A stretch of 64,000 nt of DNA, from positions 1,922,001 to 1,986,000 of the forward strand of contig OZ246975.1 of NCBI GenBank assembly GCA_965232485.1. The letters are read 5' to 3'. The stretch comes from VXPQ01 sp965232485. Its GTDB lineage: Bacteria > Bacteroidota > Rhodothermia > Rhodothermales > VXPQ01. The notes below the pieces were generated by a model, which had not been told where the DNA came from, searched no databases, and saw only the letters and a program-made list of their open reading frames with translations. Shown here piece by piece: positions 7,864 to 17,436 of this stretch. Numbering within the stretch: the first letter of the stretch is position 1; each line of letters opens with the position of its first letter. The position numbers were made by a program, and so were the translations under genes.

Positions 7864-9531
7864 CTATTCCCGTACGCCCGCGGCCTCGAACACATGGCGA
7901 ACCATTGCTTGCGCTTCCTCCTGGATGTTCCGAAGATGATCCTTTCCGAGAAAACTCTCCGCATAAATCTTGCAGAGTTCTTCCGTGCCGGAGGGCCTCG
8001 CTGCAAACCACCCGTTTTCCGTAACCACTTTGAGGCCGCCGACCGGAGCGCCGTTGCCGGGAGCATGCGTGAGTTTCGCGACGATCGGCTCGCCGGCAAG
8101 GTCCTCCGCCACCACCTGGTCCGGAGAAAGATTCGCAAGCACCGCTTTCTGGGCGAGGGTGGCGGGCGCATCCATGCGTTCGTACGCGGGCGACCCGAAA
8201 CGCTCTTGTAACGAAGCGTACCGTTTGGAAGGGTCCTGACCCGTAACGGCAGTGATTTCGGCGGCCAGCAGATTGAGCAAGACGCCGTCCTTGTCCGTCG
8301 TCCATACGGAACCGTCCTTGCGCAAGAACGAGGCCCCGGCGCTCTCCTCTCCGCCAAAGCCGTACGACCCGTCAATCAGTCCATCCACGAACCACTTGAA
8401 CCCCACCGGGACTTCCGCAAGCCGTCGACCCAGATCGCACGCCACCCGGTCGATCATGGAACTGGATACGAGCGTCTTGCCGATCGCGGCGGCTTCGGAC
8501 CAGCCTCTGCGCCGCCGGAACAGATACTCGATCGCCACGGACAAATAATGGTTGGGCCGCATCAGCCCGCCCGTTCTCGTGACGACGCCATGCCGGTCGA
8601 AATCCGGATCGTTGCCGAACGCAATATCGAACCGGTCCTTCAACCCCACCAGGCTCGCCATGGCGTACGGCGAAGAACAATCCATGCGCGTTTTGCCGTC
8701 CCGGTCCAGCGTCATGAACGAAAACGTCGGGTCCAGCGCCGGATTGACCACCTCGATGTCTATCCCGTACCGATCCGCAATGGGTTCCCAGTACGCCGCC
8801 CCTGCGCCGCCCATGGGGTCGGCGCCGATTTTCAGGCCGGAAGAGGCTATGGCTTCCATGTCCAGAACCTGCGCAAGGTCCTCTATGTACGGGGTCATGA
8901 AATCCACTTCCCGGGTCGTGGCGGCGCGGCGGGCCTGCATGATCGTCGCGCGGCGGACGCCCCGCAAGCCGGCTTCGAGCAGTTCGTTCGCCCGGTCCTG
9001 AATCTGTCCGGTCGTGGCGGCGTCTGCCGGACCGCCCGTCGGCGGATTATACTTGAAGCCGCCATCCTCCGGAGGATTGTGGGACGGGGTAATGACGACG
9101 CCATCCGCCAGCCCGTCCTCGCCGCGCGCATTGTGCCGAAGAATGGCGTGGGACAGCGCCGGCGTGGGCGTGTACGCAGGCCCCGGATCGCCCTGGTCCA
9201 GATGCACCGTCACGCCGTTCGCAGCGAACACCTCAAGGGCCGTCGTAAAAGCCGCTTCCGACAAGGCGTGCGTATCCATGCCCATGAGGAGCGGACCGTC
9301 GATCCCGTTGGCGGCGCGCACCTCGGCGACGGCCTGGCATATCGCGGCGATATGGTCGTCGTTGAACGACCCCGCAAGCGACGTGCCGCGATGCCCGGAC
9401 GTGCCGAACGCCACGCGCTGCAACGGCTCGCGAGGATCGGGCTTGACCGAAAAATAGGCGGCCATCAGCCGGGGAATATGCACGACGAGATCGCGGGGAA
9501 CCGGCTTCCCCGCAAGAGCATGGTGCGCCAT
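7864..9531 (-). CDS. pgm: phosphoglucomutase (alpha-D-glucose phosphate-specific)
   Basis: 555 aa from the ATG at 9531, aligning with the start of E. coli Pgm (MA-H...AG-P). It interconverts glucose 1-phosphate and glucose 6-phosphate, linking glycolysis to UDP-glucose and cell-surface sugar synthesis. Seen in order: FGTSGHRG near residue 45, the phosphoserine loop ITPSHNPPEDGG at about 145-155, the metal loop FGNDPDFDRHG, the sugar-binding GGEESAGASFLR, and the phosphate-binding loop FAARPSGTEELCKIY near the end. An upstream ATG at 9603 would add 24 unconserved residues. It is transcribed convergently with nothing close by. Confidence 0.95.
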   Translation of the reverse strand: MAHHALAGKPVPRDLVVHIPRLMAAYFSVKPDPREPLQRVAFGTSGHRGTSLAGSFNDDHIAAICQAVAEVRAANGIDGPLLMGMDTHALSEAAFTTALEVFAANGVTVHLDQGDPGPAYTPTPALSHAILRHNARGEDGLADGVVITPSHNPPEDGGFKYNPPTGGPADAATTGQIQDRANELLEAGLRGVRRATIMQARRAATTREVDFMTPYIEDLAQVLDMEAIASSGLKIGADPMGGAGAAYWEPIADRYGIDIEVVNPALDPTFSFMTLDRDGKTRMDCSSPYAMASLVGLKDRFDIAFGNDPDFDRHGVVTRTGGLMRPNHYLSVAIEYLFRRRRGWSEAAAIGKTLVSSSMIDRVACDLGRRLAEVPVGFKWFVDGLIDGSYGFGGEESAGASFLRKDGSVWTTDKDGVLLNLLAAEITAVTGQDPSKRYASLQERFGSPAYERMDAPATLAQKAVLANLSPDQVVAEDLAGEPIVAKLTHAPGNGAPVGGLKVVTENGWFAARPSGTEELCKIYAESFLGKDHLRNIQEEAQAMVRHVFEAAGVRE

Positions 9532-9609
9532 GATCCGGTGAAACGCAGAGCGTGTGGAAACAGATGCTGCCGTACGCAAGGTACGACAACGCCGGGAAAG
9601 CACGGCTCG

Positions 9610-12600
9610 TTATTTGAGCAACGCCATCGTTCTGGCCGCCGCCTGTTCCCCGGTCTGGAGAATGTACAGGTACGTCCCGCTCGCAAGGTCCGACGCGTCG
9701 AACGAAACGCTGTAGCGACCCGCCGGCTGCGCGCCGTCCATGAGCACGCGCACTTCGTGCCCCAGCAGGTCGTACACCGCCAGCCTGACGCGATGCGCCT
9801 TGTCCAGAGAAAAACCGATCGTCGTGGACGGATTGAATGGATTCGGGTAATTCTGCTCCAGCCCGAAGGCCGTCGGTATTTCCCGGGCGCCCGACTCCGC
9901 CGAGGTCGGGGCCACAATGAATACATTGTCGTGGTCCATGATGGTTACTTCAACCGACGACGGAGACCCCGCCGAAAGGTCCGAAGGCAATTCGCCGAGC
10001 GCCACCGTGAACGTCTCGTTGTCTGTGTCGGGGTCCCGAGTCATTGCGATCGCGCCCGAGCCGCTCGCCTCGTTCGCCGCTATCGCAATAGAGGCCAGCG
10101 CGCCATAGTCGCCCTCTTCCGCCGTCCCCGGCGTGAACGCAAGCGGTATCGTTACGGCGGAGCCGAGCGGCTGAGACAGCGTAGCCATTATGATCGCAGA
10201 GCCGCCCTCGTTTACCGGATTCGGCGAAGCCGACAAACGCACCGAAACGAGCGGCCCGGGAGGCGGAGGCGGAGGCGAAATCACTGGCGACGAGTCGTTG
10301 TCGTTCACAGCCACGGCGGCGCTGTTCGCCGGCGCGCTGGCCGCCGCATAGCCCGCGCCGCCGCCGACCGTCGCGCTTACCGAACCGTTTTCCTCGTCCA
10401 CATTGTCCTCCGTCGTCGAAACCGCGAAACTCGTCGAGCCGCTCGCGCCTATGGTTACCTGCCGCGCGCCGAGCTCGCCCTGCGCGGCGAAGTCGCCGCT
10501 CTGGGTCACTGTCACGTTCACCGTAAGGTTCGCAGCGGGCGCAGGCGACGCCGTCAGCGTGAACGAAGCATTGCCGCCCTCCACAATCGCCGAGCCGCCC
10601 GCCATGCTGACTACGGGGTCCACGGGCGGCGCGCCGTCGTTGTCGTTCACCGCCACCGTTGCGCTGTTCGCCGGCGCGCTGGCCGCCGCATAGCCCGCGC
10701 CGCCGCCGACCGTCGCGCTTACCGAACCGTTTTCCTCGTCTGTATTGTCGTCCGTCGTCGTAACCTCGAACGTCGCCTTTCCGGTCGAGTCCACGGCCAC
10801 CATGCGCACGCCGGTCTGGCCCGCTTCGGCGAAATCGCCGGTCTGCCCCACCGTAATCTTCACCGACAACTCCGCAACGGGAACAGGCGAAGCCGTCAAC
10901 GTGAACGAAGCAGGATGGCCCTCCTCGACCACCCCTCCGCCTGCAATGCTGACCTCCGGCGTGTCGTTGTCGTCAATGGTGAGCGTATAACGATCTGGCG
11001 AGCCCAGCGTATAGCCCGCCGCAGTTTTCAGCGTCAGGATCACCGTCTCGCCGCGCTCGTCCTCGCCGTCGTCAATGATCGACACCGGAATGTTCACGCT
11101 CGACGCGTTCGCCAAGACCTGAACCGAACCTGGAAGCGGCGCGTAGTCGTCGCCCGGGTCCGCCGTGCCGGCCACTTCGTAGGCGAGCGCGAAGCTTGCA
11201 TGAGGAGCCGGCGACAGGTTCACCGTCGCGTATTGTACGCCTGCGTTCTCCGGCGCAGTTGCCGAAGCCGGCGCGAAGATCGCCTCCGGCGTGTCGTTGT
11301 CCTTCACCGCCACCGCGGCGCTGTCGGCCGGTGCGCTGGCCACCGCGTAGCCCGACCCGACGCCGACCATCGCGCTTACGAATCCGTCCGCCTCGTCCGC
11401 AGCGTCGTCTGTCGTCGAAACCGTGAACGTCGCCTTTCCGGGCGCGCCCACCGTCACCGTACGCGAACCGGTCTGTCCCGATGCGGCGAAATCGCCGGTC
11501 TGCCCCACCGTAACCTTCACCGAAAGATTCGCGGCGGGAGCGGGCGAAGCCGTCAGCGTGAACGAAGCGTCGGCGCCCTCCGTGATCGCCGAACCGCCCG
11601 CAATGCTGACCTCCGGCGTGGCGTCGTTGTCGCTCACCGCCACCGCGGCGCTGTCGGCCGGCGCGCTGGCCACCGCGTAGCCCGACCCGACGCCGACCAT
11701 CGCGCTTACGAATCCGTCCGCCTCGTCCGCAGCGTCGTCTGTCGTCGAAACCGTGAACGTCGCCTTTCCGGGCGCGCCCACCGTCACCGTACGCGAACCG
11801 GTCTCTCCCGATGCGGCGAAATCACCGGTCTGCCCCACCGTAACCTTCACCGAAAGATTCGCGGCGGGAGCGGGCGAAGCCGTCAGCGTGAACGAAGCGT
11901 CGGCGCCCTCCGTGATCGCCGAACCGCCCGCAATGCTGACCTCCGGCGTGGCGTCGTTGTCCTTCACCGCCACCGCGGCCCTGTCGGCCGGCGCGCTGGC
12001 CACCGCGTAGCCCGAACCGACGCCGACCACCGCGCTTACGAATCCGTCCGCCTCGTCCGCAGCGTCGTCTGTCGTCGAAACCGTGAACGTCGCCTTTCCG
12101 GTCGCGCCCACCGTCACCGTACGCGAACCGGTCTCTCCCGATGCGGCGAAATCGCCGGTCTGCCCCACCGTAATTTTCACAGCCAAATCGGCAACGGGAG
12201 CGGGCGAAGCCGTCAGCGTGAACGAAGCGTCGGCGCCCTCCGTAATCGCCGAACCGCCCGCAATGCTGACCTCCGGCGTGGCGTCGTTGTCCTTCACCGC
12301 CACCGCGGCCCTGTTGGCCGGCGCACTGGCCACCGCGTAGCCCGAACCGACGCCGACCGTCGCCCTTACGAATCCGTTCGCCTCGTCCGCAGCGTCGTCT
12401 GTCGTCGAAACCATGAACGTCGCCTTTCCGGTCGCGCCCACCGTCACCGTACGCGAACCGGTCTCTCCCGATGCGGCGAAATCGCCGGTCTGCCCCACCG
12501 TAACTTTCACAGCCAAATCGGCAACGGGAGCGGGCGAAGCCGTCAGCGTGAACGAAGCGTCGGCGCCCTCCGTAATCGCCGAACCGCCCGCAATGCTGAC

Positions 12601-13425
12601 CTCCGGCGTGGCGTCGTTGTCGTCGATGAAGAACGTATATTCCTCGTCTGGACGCAGCGCGTAGCCCGAACCGCCGGTCAACGTCAGAATCACCGTCTCG
12701 TCGGGATCGACGATGTTATCGTCGATAATCGTCAACGGGATATCCACGCTCGTCTCGCCCGCCGACGCCTGAACCGAACCTGGAAGCGCCGTAAAGTCAT
12801 CGCCCGAAGTCGCCGTGCCGCCTACCGAATAGTTCACCGTAACTCCCGCCGACGGCGCCGGCGAGGTCAGATGCACCGTCATGTTTTGTGTGCCCGCATC
12901 CTCTGCAGCGTGCGACCAGGAGCACTCGAAACTCGCGCTCGCCGCGGCCGCCTTGTCCAGGATTTTGACGATCGCGCTCCACCTGCCACGTCGCCCGAAG
13001 ATGGTCTCATAGGGATTGGACTCCCTGTCCGATCTATCGAGTAGGTAAAAACGGAGCGTCTCGGGGTCTTCGAACCTTCTGAAGTCCCGCGTCCGCACTA
13101 CGTAGGTCGCCGTAGTCTGGTTGGCGAAAATCGTCACCGACTTCCGGCCCAGGTCTCCAGGGACTGCTATGACAGAATTGGTGCCCGATATAAAAACATT
13201 GAAGTCCACCTGCAGGTCCGCGCTGGGCGCAGGGCTCGCGGCGATAGTGAAACGCGCCGTCTCGCCCTCGTTTATCAAGCAGGCTTCGGCTTTGACGGTG
13301 ACAATGGGTACTTGCGCGCTGGTTTCCCGCGCAAAGGCGGCGAGCAACAACGGACACAAGAGAATCGCAAGAAACCAGCGGGACGATAGCGTTTGCCCCT
13401 TATGGAAGCGCTGATTAAGGACCAT
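9610..13425 (-). CDS. T9SS-exported Calx-beta repeat surface protein
   Basis: 1271 aa. A hydrophobic export signal spans about residues 15-38 (WFLAILLCPLLLAAFA...SAQ). Then come about ten Calx-beta-like domains of roughly 110 aa (SITEGADASFTLTASPAP, DNDATPEVSIAGG). Four of them repeat with an exact 330-bp period (about 11281-12610) and are almost identical. The last 80 residues are a type A T9SS sorting domain (LEQNYPNPFNPSTTI ... YSVSFDASDLASGTYLY). Calx-beta domains bind calcium and are common in adhesins. A run of 12 G lies 45 bp upstream of the start, so expression may be phase-variable. porX lies upstream in the opposite direction. Confidence 0.9.
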   Translation of the reverse strand: MVLNQRFHKGQTLSSRWFLAILLCPLLLAAFARETSAQVPIVTVKAEACLINEGETARFTIAASPAPSADLQVDFNVFISGTNSVIAVPGDLGRKSVTIFANQTTATYVVRTRDFRRFEDPETLRFYLLDRSDRESNPYETIFGRRGRWSAIVKILDKAAAASASFECSWSHAAEDAGTQNMTVHLTSPAPSAGVTVNYSVGGTATSGDDFTALPGSVQASAGETSVDIPLTIIDDNIVDPDETVILTLTGGSGYALRPDEEYTFFIDDNDATPEVSIAGGSAITEGADASFTLTASPAPVADLAVKVTVGQTGDFAASGETGSRTVTVGATGKATFMVSTTDDAADEANGFVRATVGVGSGYAVASAPANRAAVAVKDNDATPEVSIAGGSAITEGADASFTLTASPAPVADLAVKITVGQTGDFAASGETGSRTVTVGATGKATFTVSTTDDAADEADGFVSAVVGVGSGYAVASAPADRAAVAVKDNDATPEVSIAGGSAITEGADASFTLTASPAPAANLSVKVTVGQTGDFAASGETGSRTVTVGAPGKATFTVSTTDDAADEADGFVSAMVGVGSGYAVASAPADSAAVAVSDNDATPEVSIAGGSAITEGADASFTLTASPAPAANLSVKVTVGQTGDFAASGQTGSRTVTVGAPGKATFTVSTTDDAADEADGFVSAMVGVGSGYAVASAPADSAAVAVKDNDTPEAIFAPASATAPENAGVQYATVNLSPAPHASFALAYEVAGTADPGDDYAPLPGSVQVLANASSVNIPVSIIDDGEDERGETVILTLKTAAGYTLGSPDRYTLTIDDNDTPEVSIAGGGVVEEGHPASFTLTASPVPVAELSVKITVGQTGDFAEAGQTGVRMVAVDSTGKATFEVTTTDDNTDEENGSVSATVGGGAGYAAASAPANSATVAVNDNDGAPPVDPVVSMAGGSAIVEGGNASFTLTASPAPAANLTVNVTVTQSGDFAAQGELGARQVTIGASGSTSFAVSTTEDNVDEENGSVSATVGGGAGYAAASAPANSAAVAVNDNDSSPVISPPPPPPGPLVSVRLSASPNPVNEGGSAIIMATLSQPLGSAVTIPLAFTPGTAEEGDYGALASIAIAANEASGSGAIAMTRDPDTDNETFTVALGELPSDLSAGSPSSVEVTIMDHDNVFIVAPTSAESGAREIPTAFGLEQNYPNPFNPSTTIGFSLDKAHRVRLAVYDLLGHEVRVLMDGAQPAGRYSVSFDASDLASGTYLYILQTGEQAAARTMALLK
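11281..12610. repeat. 330-bp tandem repeats inside the Calx-beta gene
   Basis: Four consecutive 330-bp units, in register at 11423, 11753, 12083 and 12413, encode near-identical Calx-beta domains; differences are a few substitutions per unit. Such identity permits unequal recombination and domain-number variation. Confidence 0.85.
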
Positions 13426-13469
13426 CGTTATTCCAGGCCCCCGGAGCGGGCGGTTTTTCGTTATTCTAT

Positions 13470-13481
13470 GGGGGGGGGGGG
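13470..13481. repeat. poly-G tract (12 G) upstream of the surface-protein gene
   Basis: Twelve consecutive G lie in the 429-bp divergent region between the Calx-beta gene (start 13425, minus) and porX (start 13855, plus). On the coding strand of the surface gene the run is a C12 tract 45 bp before the ATG, where length changes would alter promoter spacing or the leader. The rest of the region holds the palindrome at 13737-13775 and no gene I can support. Confidence 0.7.
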
Positions 13482-13736
13482 TAATTCATAAGGCTTACGT
13501 CGCCGTAAAAAAGAAATCGCCTTGTCAATTCGACCTGCCCGACAGAACGAGCAGCATGCGTATTCTACAGATTCTATGGAAAAATGTCAAGAGGCGGCTT
13601 GCGGGAGCAGTTCCGGAGCGATCATTCTCCGCCGGGCCATAGCGTCGAAACGGCGCGCGCCGCGCCGGAATTCCTCCTGTTCGGGAAACCCTTCGCTTTT
13701 CAAAGGAACACGAAAGCCCTTTCCGAATGTATTAAA

Positions 13737-13775
13737 GAGATGCGCTGATCAAGTCCGCTTCGATCAGCGCATCCT
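13737..13775. repeat. solo palindrome matching the MITE right end
   Basis: GATGCGCTGATC (13739-13750) and GATCAGCGCATC (13762-13773) are perfect inverted arms around an 11-base loop. In reverse orientation the whole unit matches the right-end hairpin of MITE copy 2, including the loop (GAAGCGGACTT versus GAAGTGGACTT). No partner end was found next to it. A similar half-end, GGAAGCGCTGATTAAG, lies at the start of the Calx-beta gene (about 13404-13420). Confidence 0.6.
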
Positions 13776-13854
13776 GAAGAAATATTCTGACCGCAAAACA
13801 TACCGCGGACCGCGCCTTCGCGCGGCGGCGTCTGTTACCAACGCGCGCAACCCT

Positions 13855-15411
13855 ATGCCCGGCAAACCCAAAATCCTGTGGGCGGACGACGAAATAGACC
13901 TCCTGCGCCCGCACATTCTCTTTCTGGAAACGAGAGGGTACGACGTGACCAGCGTGACGAACGGCGCCGACGCCATCGGAGAAGCGGACCGCGCGCGCTA
14001 CGACGTAATCCTGCTGGACGAGCAGATGCCAGGCATGGGCGGGATCGATATTCTTGAGGAAATCCGGCAAAAAGCCCCGGAAACCCCGGTGGTCATGGTT
14101 ACCAAAAGCGAAGAAGAGCGCCTCATGGAAGAGGCGCTGGGCGGGCAAATCAGCGATTACCTGACCAAGCCAGTCAATCCCAGCCAGATATTGCTCACGA
14201 TCAAGCGGCTCCTCGACCATAACCGGCTGCGCACGGAAAAAGTCTCCCGCGATTATTTGCAATCCTTCAACCGGATTACCCAGACCCTCATGAATCCGCT
14301 TTCGCACGCGGAGTGGGTTGAGGTATACCGGCAACTGGTGCATTACGATATCGAACTGAAAGGCGACGAAGGAGCCCGCAATATCCTTGAAGATCAATAC
14401 CGGGAGGCGAACCGGGCGTTCGGCAAGTTCGTCGAAAAGGAATATCCGGCGTGGATTCGCGCGCGGCCGGGGGAAGATCGCCCGGCGCTCTCGCACGACG
14501 TGATTCCGAAATATGTCGTCCCGAAGATGGAACCCGGAAGGCCCGTCGTTTTTCTGGTCATCGATTGCATGCGCTACGACCAGTGGCTGGAACTGGAAAC
14601 GCTGCTGTACGACCTGTTCGATATGGAGAAGGAGTTCTACTACTCGATCCTGCCGACCGCGACGCCGTATTCCCGCAACGCCATCTTCAGCGGGCTGTTG
14701 CCTGCGAAGATTGCGACGCGGTATCGGGAAACGTGGGAAAACGGCGAGGACGACGAACACAGCCGCAATCGCGACGAAGAACGGTTCCTTCGGGATTTGA
14801 TGAAACGCAGCCGCCTGGACCCGAAGATACGCTACCAGAAACTGATCAAATCCCAGGAAGGACGGGAATTCGCCCGGCAAACGGACGCATTCCTTGCGCA
14901 GGACCTGAGCGCCATCGTGATTAATTTCGTGGATATTCTGGCGCATAGCCTGTCCGACTCGGCGGTGCTCAAGGAAATTGCGCCGGACGAACGAGCGTAT
15001 CGGGCCTTGACGCGAACCTGGTTCGAACATTCCTGGCTATACCAGGCGTTCGCCGAATTCGCCCGGGCGGAATGCACCGTCGTGGTTACGACCGATCACG
15101 GCGCCATTCGAAGCCTGCGGTCCGCCAAAGTGCATGGGGACCGGAATACGTCCACGGCGCTTCGCTACAAGTATGGACGCAACGTGAAATGCAGCGGGAA
15201 ACATGCGATCCTCGCGGCGGACCCCGAAACCTGGGGGCTACCGAAAAACGAGGCGAACACCAACTACATTATCGCCAAGGAAGATTATTATTTCGTGTAT
15301 CCCACGAATTTTCATCATTACCAGAATCTGTATCGGGACACGATGCAGCACGGCGGCGCCTCGCTTGAGGAAATGATTCTGCCGGTCGTAACCCTGCGGC
15401 CCAAGGCATGA
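13855..15411 (+). CDS. porX: PorX-type response regulator with PglZ phosphatase domain
   Basis: 518 aa from the ATG at 13855; a longer frame to 13522 crosses the palindrome and is not conserved. Residues 1-120 are a CheY receiver with acidic pair D11/D12, phospho-acceptor D55 (LLDEQMPGMGG), T/S switch VMVTKSEEE and K105 in YLTKP. The rest is a PglZ/alkaline-phosphatase-superfamily domain (FLVIDCMRYDQW, VVTTDHGAIRS). PorX together with the PorY kinase controls T9SS genes in Bacteroidota, and its PglZ domain acts on oligonucleotides in P. gingivalis. The T9SS cargo gene next door fits this. The stop overlaps tsaE by 4 bp (ATGA). Confidence 0.92.
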   Translation: MPGKPKILWADDEIDLLRPHILFLETRGYDVTSVTNGADAIGEADRARYDVILLDEQMPGMGGIDILEEIRQKAPETPVVMVTKSEEERLMEEALGGQISDYLTKPVNPSQILLTIKRLLDHNRLRTEKVSRDYLQSFNRITQTLMNPLSHAEWVEVYRQLVHYDIELKGDEGARNILEDQYREANRAFGKFVEKEYPAWIRARPGEDRPALSHDVIPKYVVPKMEPGRPVVFLVIDCMRYDQWLELETLLYDLFDMEKEFYYSILPTATPYSRNAIFSGLLPAKIATRYRETWENGEDDEHSRNRDEERFLRDLMKRSRLDPKIRYQKLIKSQEGREFARQTDAFLAQDLSAIVINFVDILAHSLSDSAVLKEIAPDERAYRALTRTWFEHSWLYQAFAEFARAECTVVVTTDHGAIRSLRSAKVHGDRNTSTALRYKYGRNVKCSGKHAILAADPETWGLPKNEANTNYIIAKEDYYFVYPTNFHHYQNLYRDTMQHGGASLEEMILPVVTLRPKA

Positions 15412-15845
15412 CGCATCTTTTCCCTGCACGCACCGCCAGCGCGGCGGAAACCCGCCGACTCGGACGCGCCGCGGCGAAACAACTCCGGGCGGGGGACGTC
15501 GTCGGGCTGTACGGAAAGTTCGGGGCGGGCAAGACGGTGTTTGCGCAAGGGCTGTGCGAAGGCCTTGGCCTCGCCGCCGAACAGGTAACCAGCCCCACGT
15601 TCGCCATTCTCCGCGAGTACGAAGGCGGCGCCTGGCCCGTGTACCATTTCGACGCCTGCCGGATCGACGCGGCGGACGAGTTTTTCGGGCTGGGATACGA
15701 GGAGTATTTCTATGGGCGCGGCGTATGCATCGTGGAATGGGCCGACCGCGTCGAGCCGCTGCTGCCCCCGGAAACGTTGCGGTTCCACATGAACCACGAA
15801 ACGGAAAACGAACGAAGCATTCGCTTTGGCGATCCCGCGTCATGA
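15408..15845 (+). CDS. tsaE: tRNA threonylcarbamoyladenosine biosynthesis ATPase TsaE
   Basis: 145 aa. TsaE is the small P-loop ATPase that works with TsaB and TsaD to make t6A at position 37 of ANN-decoding tRNAs. Walker A is GKFGAGKT at residues 36-43, followed by the conserved VTSPTFAILREY and the VYHFDACRI segment; VEWADRVEPLLP is the usual Walker-B-like region. It overlaps porX upstream and folC downstream, each by 4 bp (ATGA), so the three genes form a coupled operon. Confidence 0.95.
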   Translation: MTHLFPARTASAAETRRLGRAAAKQLRAGDVVGLYGKFGAGKTVFAQGLCEGLGLAAEQVTSPTFAILREYEGGAWPVYHFDACRIDAADEFFGLGYEEYFYGRGVCIVEWADRVEPLLPPETLRFHMNHETENERSIRFGDPAS

Positions 15846-17140
15846 CGCCCGAGATCGACGCCCTGCTTGCGCGACTTCCGCGGTTTGCAGACCAGGGAAT
15901 ATGGAAGCCCGGCATTGAACGCGCGCGCCAGCTTCTGGACGCGCTTGGACGACCCCAGGACGCATTCCGGATCGTGCATGTGGCCGGCACGAACGGCAAA
16001 GGGTCCACGGCGTCGTTTCTGGCGGCCATGGCCTGCGCGGCGGGTTGGCGGACCGGACTGCACACGTCGCCGCACTTGTGGAGCGTGACGGAACGCATGC
16101 GCATCGACGGGCAGGCCGCGCCGGAACGCTGGCTGGCCGACGCGCTGGAACGCGCGCAGCCGCTGATCGAGCAAACGCAGCCCAGCTACTTCGAACTGAC
16201 CTTTGCGCTCAGTCTGCTGTACTTTGCGGAGAAGAACGCCGATCTGGCGGTCGTTGAGACAGGCATGGGCGGACGGCTCGACGCCACGAATGTGTTACGC
16301 CCGACGCTATCGATCATCACCGACATCGGGATCGACCACGCCCGGTTTCTGGGCAATACCATCGAACGTATTGCGCAAGAAAAAGCCGGCGTTATCAAAC
16401 CCGGCGTCCCGGTAGTGACCAGCGCCCGATCCCCTGCGATAGAAGTGATCGCCGCCGTCGCCGAAACGCGCGGCGCGCCCCTGCATCGGGTCGGGCAGGA
16501 CGTACAGGCGCTGTCGGAAACCGTTTCCCTGACCCAATCGACGGTTACGGTATCTACGCCGCGCCGAACCTTTCGGAACCTGCGCGTGGGATTGGCCGGA
16601 AAACATCAGATTCGGAACGCGCTGACCGCCCTGCGCGGAGCGGAAATTCTCGGTTTCGAAGAAGACGCCGTACGAACGGGCCTGCGAGACGTCCGCGCAT
16701 TGAGCGGATTGCGCGGGCGCTGGGACGTGCTGCTTGAACGACCGCTGGCGGCGACAGATGCGGCGCACAACGCGGATGCGCTGGCGGCGATCCTGGATCA
16801 TCTGGAAACGTTCCGGCAGGCAGGAAGCGCCTTGACGGTGTTGTTCGGCGTCATGCGAGACAAGGATGTCCCTGCCATGGCCCGGTTGTTCGCCGAAGCC
16901 GGTGCGTACGTCCGGCCCGCGCAGCCGACAATCAGGCGCATGTGCGCGCCGGAAGCACTGGCGAACATACTGCGGGAGGCGGGCGTCCGGGTGGGCGCGC
17001 CCTGCACGATCCGGGAAGGGGCGCGGGCGTTCCTGGCCGAAGCCTCCCCGGCGGATACGTTGCTGGCGACCGGTTCGCACCGCATCGCCATGCGTCGGGA
17101 AGACCTGCCCGCCGCGCCCGATTCGGCGCCTGCGAAATAA
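15842..17140 (+). CDS. folC: bifunctional dihydrofolate / folylpolyglutamate synthase
   Basis: 432 aa from the ATG at 15842. It attaches glutamate residues to dihydropteroate and folates. The Mur-ligase-like ATP site IVHVAGTNGKGST is at about 45-56, then TSPHLWSVTERMRIDG and VVETGMGGRLDATNV, which are typical FolC motifs; the C-terminal domain carries DAAHNADAL and LFGVMRDKD. Length and motif order are normal. It is the third gene of the porX-tsaE-folC operon. Confidence 0.95.
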   Translation: MTPEIDALLARLPRFADQGIWKPGIERARQLLDALGRPQDAFRIVHVAGTNGKGSTASFLAAMACAAGWRTGLHTSPHLWSVTERMRIDGQAAPERWLADALERAQPLIEQTQPSYFELTFALSLLYFAEKNADLAVVETGMGGRLDATNVLRPTLSIITDIGIDHARFLGNTIERIAQEKAGVIKPGVPVVTSARSPAIEVIAAVAETRGAPLHRVGQDVQALSETVSLTQSTVTVSTPRRTFRNLRVGLAGKHQIRNALTALRGAEILGFEEDAVRTGLRDVRALSGLRGRWDVLLERPLAATDAAHNADALAAILDHLETFRQAGSALTVLFGVMRDKDVPAMARLFAEAGAYVRPAQPTIRRMCAPEALANILREAGVRVGAPCTIREGARAFLAEASPADTLLATGSHRIAMRREDLPAAPDSAPAK

Positions 17141-17156
17141 TTTATAACGCGATTTA

Positions 17157-17186
17157 TTTGACTTCCCGTCGAAAAAGCCTATCTTG
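17157..17186 (+). promoter_or_regulatory. probable Bacteroidota-type promoter of rho
   Basis: TTTG at 17157-17160 and TATCTTG at 17180-17186 are separated by 19 bases, close to the Bacteroidota consensus TTTG-N19-21-TAnnTTTG (one T short in the -7 box). It lies in the 296-bp gap between folC and rho, leaving a leader of about 240 bases before the rho ATG at 17437. I see no other gene in this gap. Confidence 0.45.
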
Positions 17187-17436
17187 TTACCCGGATAGCA
17201 AGTATTCCGTTACGTTCGCTACCGAAATTCCCGGCCCCAGCGTCCTGTCTTTCCTGTCGGGCCGCGACAGATTATTCACCCCACCTGGTTCGTTTTCGTA
17301 CCCCCGTCAGACGCGCTTGGCGTCCATATGCGAAGCCGACAAGCATAACGCGGAACTTCTTTCCGATCGTTAGCGGCGGTTTTGACCCTTCATGCGGAAG
17401 ACCCTCTTCCGTCAGCAATACCTTAATTCGAAGCCA

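Noticed and set aside
7623..8024. A 133-codon frame starting inside MITE copy 2
   Set aside because: Starts within a mobile element, consists partly of the 12-bp tandem repeat and continues antisense into pgm.
8548..13044. A 1498-codon open frame on the plus strand across pgm and the Calx-beta gene
   Set aside because: It is antisense to two well-supported genes; its Arg/His-rich composition is what GC-rich coding DNA gives in this frame.
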